Source: Brachionus manjavacas (taxonomy: Eukaryota > Rotifera > Eurotatoria > Ploima > Brachionidae). Taken from it: a stretch of 64,000 bases of DNA. The notes below the pieces were generated by a model. That model ran no database searches, had not been told where the DNA came from, and worked only from the letters and a program-made list of their open reading frames with translations. The DNA is taken from positions 1-64,000 of the forward strand of contig JAHQIY010000002.1 of the NCBI GenBank assembly GCA_019054805.1. Reading direction: 5' to 3'. The position numbers and the translations under genes were made by a program. Positions 63,805-64,000 of the stretch are shown in pieces. Each line of letters starts with the position of its first letter. The stretch's first letter is position 1.

Positions 63805-64000
63805 GTATTTTTTGTATTTTTTTTTTAATTTTCAAGTCTTTTGTATTATTTGAATCTCAAAATCAGAAAAAAAAACACCAAATGAATATAATAAAAATTA
63901 TTTTAAATATGGTAAAGATAGCAGGGGTAATGAAAACTGTGGCCCTATGGGGCGCGTAATGCTCAGCTCGAGATTTGCTTTTTTTATATAATGCATGTCA
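63805..64000 (+). other. Start of the last visible CUL5 intron
   Basis: Begins with the donor GTATTT after ...RAERTK and shows no cullin C-terminal exon before the window ends. Around 63920-63970 a less AT-rich patch (CTGTGGCCCTATGGGGCGCG) contrasts with its surroundings and may be the edge of an inserted element. Confidence 0.5.

Overview
This window is animal (metazoan) nuclear DNA from a small-intron, AT-rich invertebrate genome. It holds a split CDC40/PRP17 gene, a many-exon CUL5 gene with 32-54 nt introns, a decayed non-LTR retrotransposon and a very large satellite array. The sequence does not fix the species. A monogonont rotifer such as Brachionus is one plausible candidate, because satellite-rich insertions are reported, from memory, to drive genome-size variation there. 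No sequence search was possible, so this is inference only.

Layout. (1) 1-43562: one head-to-tail array of a 336/337-bp satellite, running off the left edge. Between 284 and 43370 there are exactly 128 periods, almost identical to each other. (2) 43563-44940: 1,378 bp of non-satellite DNA inside the array. It carries the last codons of an unidentified plus-strand gene and, convergent with it, an intronless Spartan (SPRTN)-like DNA-protein-crosslink protease gene on the minus strand. (3) 44941-48538: more divergent monomers of the same satellite. (4) 48539-49917: a near-identical second copy of the Spartan segment with extra frameshifts. (5) 49918-50561: the last satellite monomers, ending abruptly. 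Blocks 2+3 and 4+5 are a ~4.98-kb tandem higher-order duplication.

(6) 51080-53059: CDC40/PRP17, a spliceosomal WD40 protein, three exons. (7) 53130-57371: AT-rich intergenic DNA with a 296-bp MITE-like element bearing ~90-bp inverted arms, an 11-bp minisatellite, a degenerate leucine-rich-repeat gene fragment and a second inverted-repeat element. (8) 57371-59620: a 5'-truncated, frameshifted CR1/Jockey-group LINE on the minus strand with a mutated reverse-transcriptase active site. (9) 60336-63804: nine exons of CUL5, 719 codons; the final exon with the neddylation region lies beyond the right edge.

CDC40 (splicing) and CUL5 (ubiquitin ligase scaffold) are ordinary housekeeping genes with no operon-like link. 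The most unusual feature is the repair-protease gene captured inside a satellite and duplicated with it. Both copies share one frameshift just before the SprT domain. The first copy keeps an uninterrupted 274-codon frame from an internal ATG, with the whole protease core and C-terminal zinc finger.
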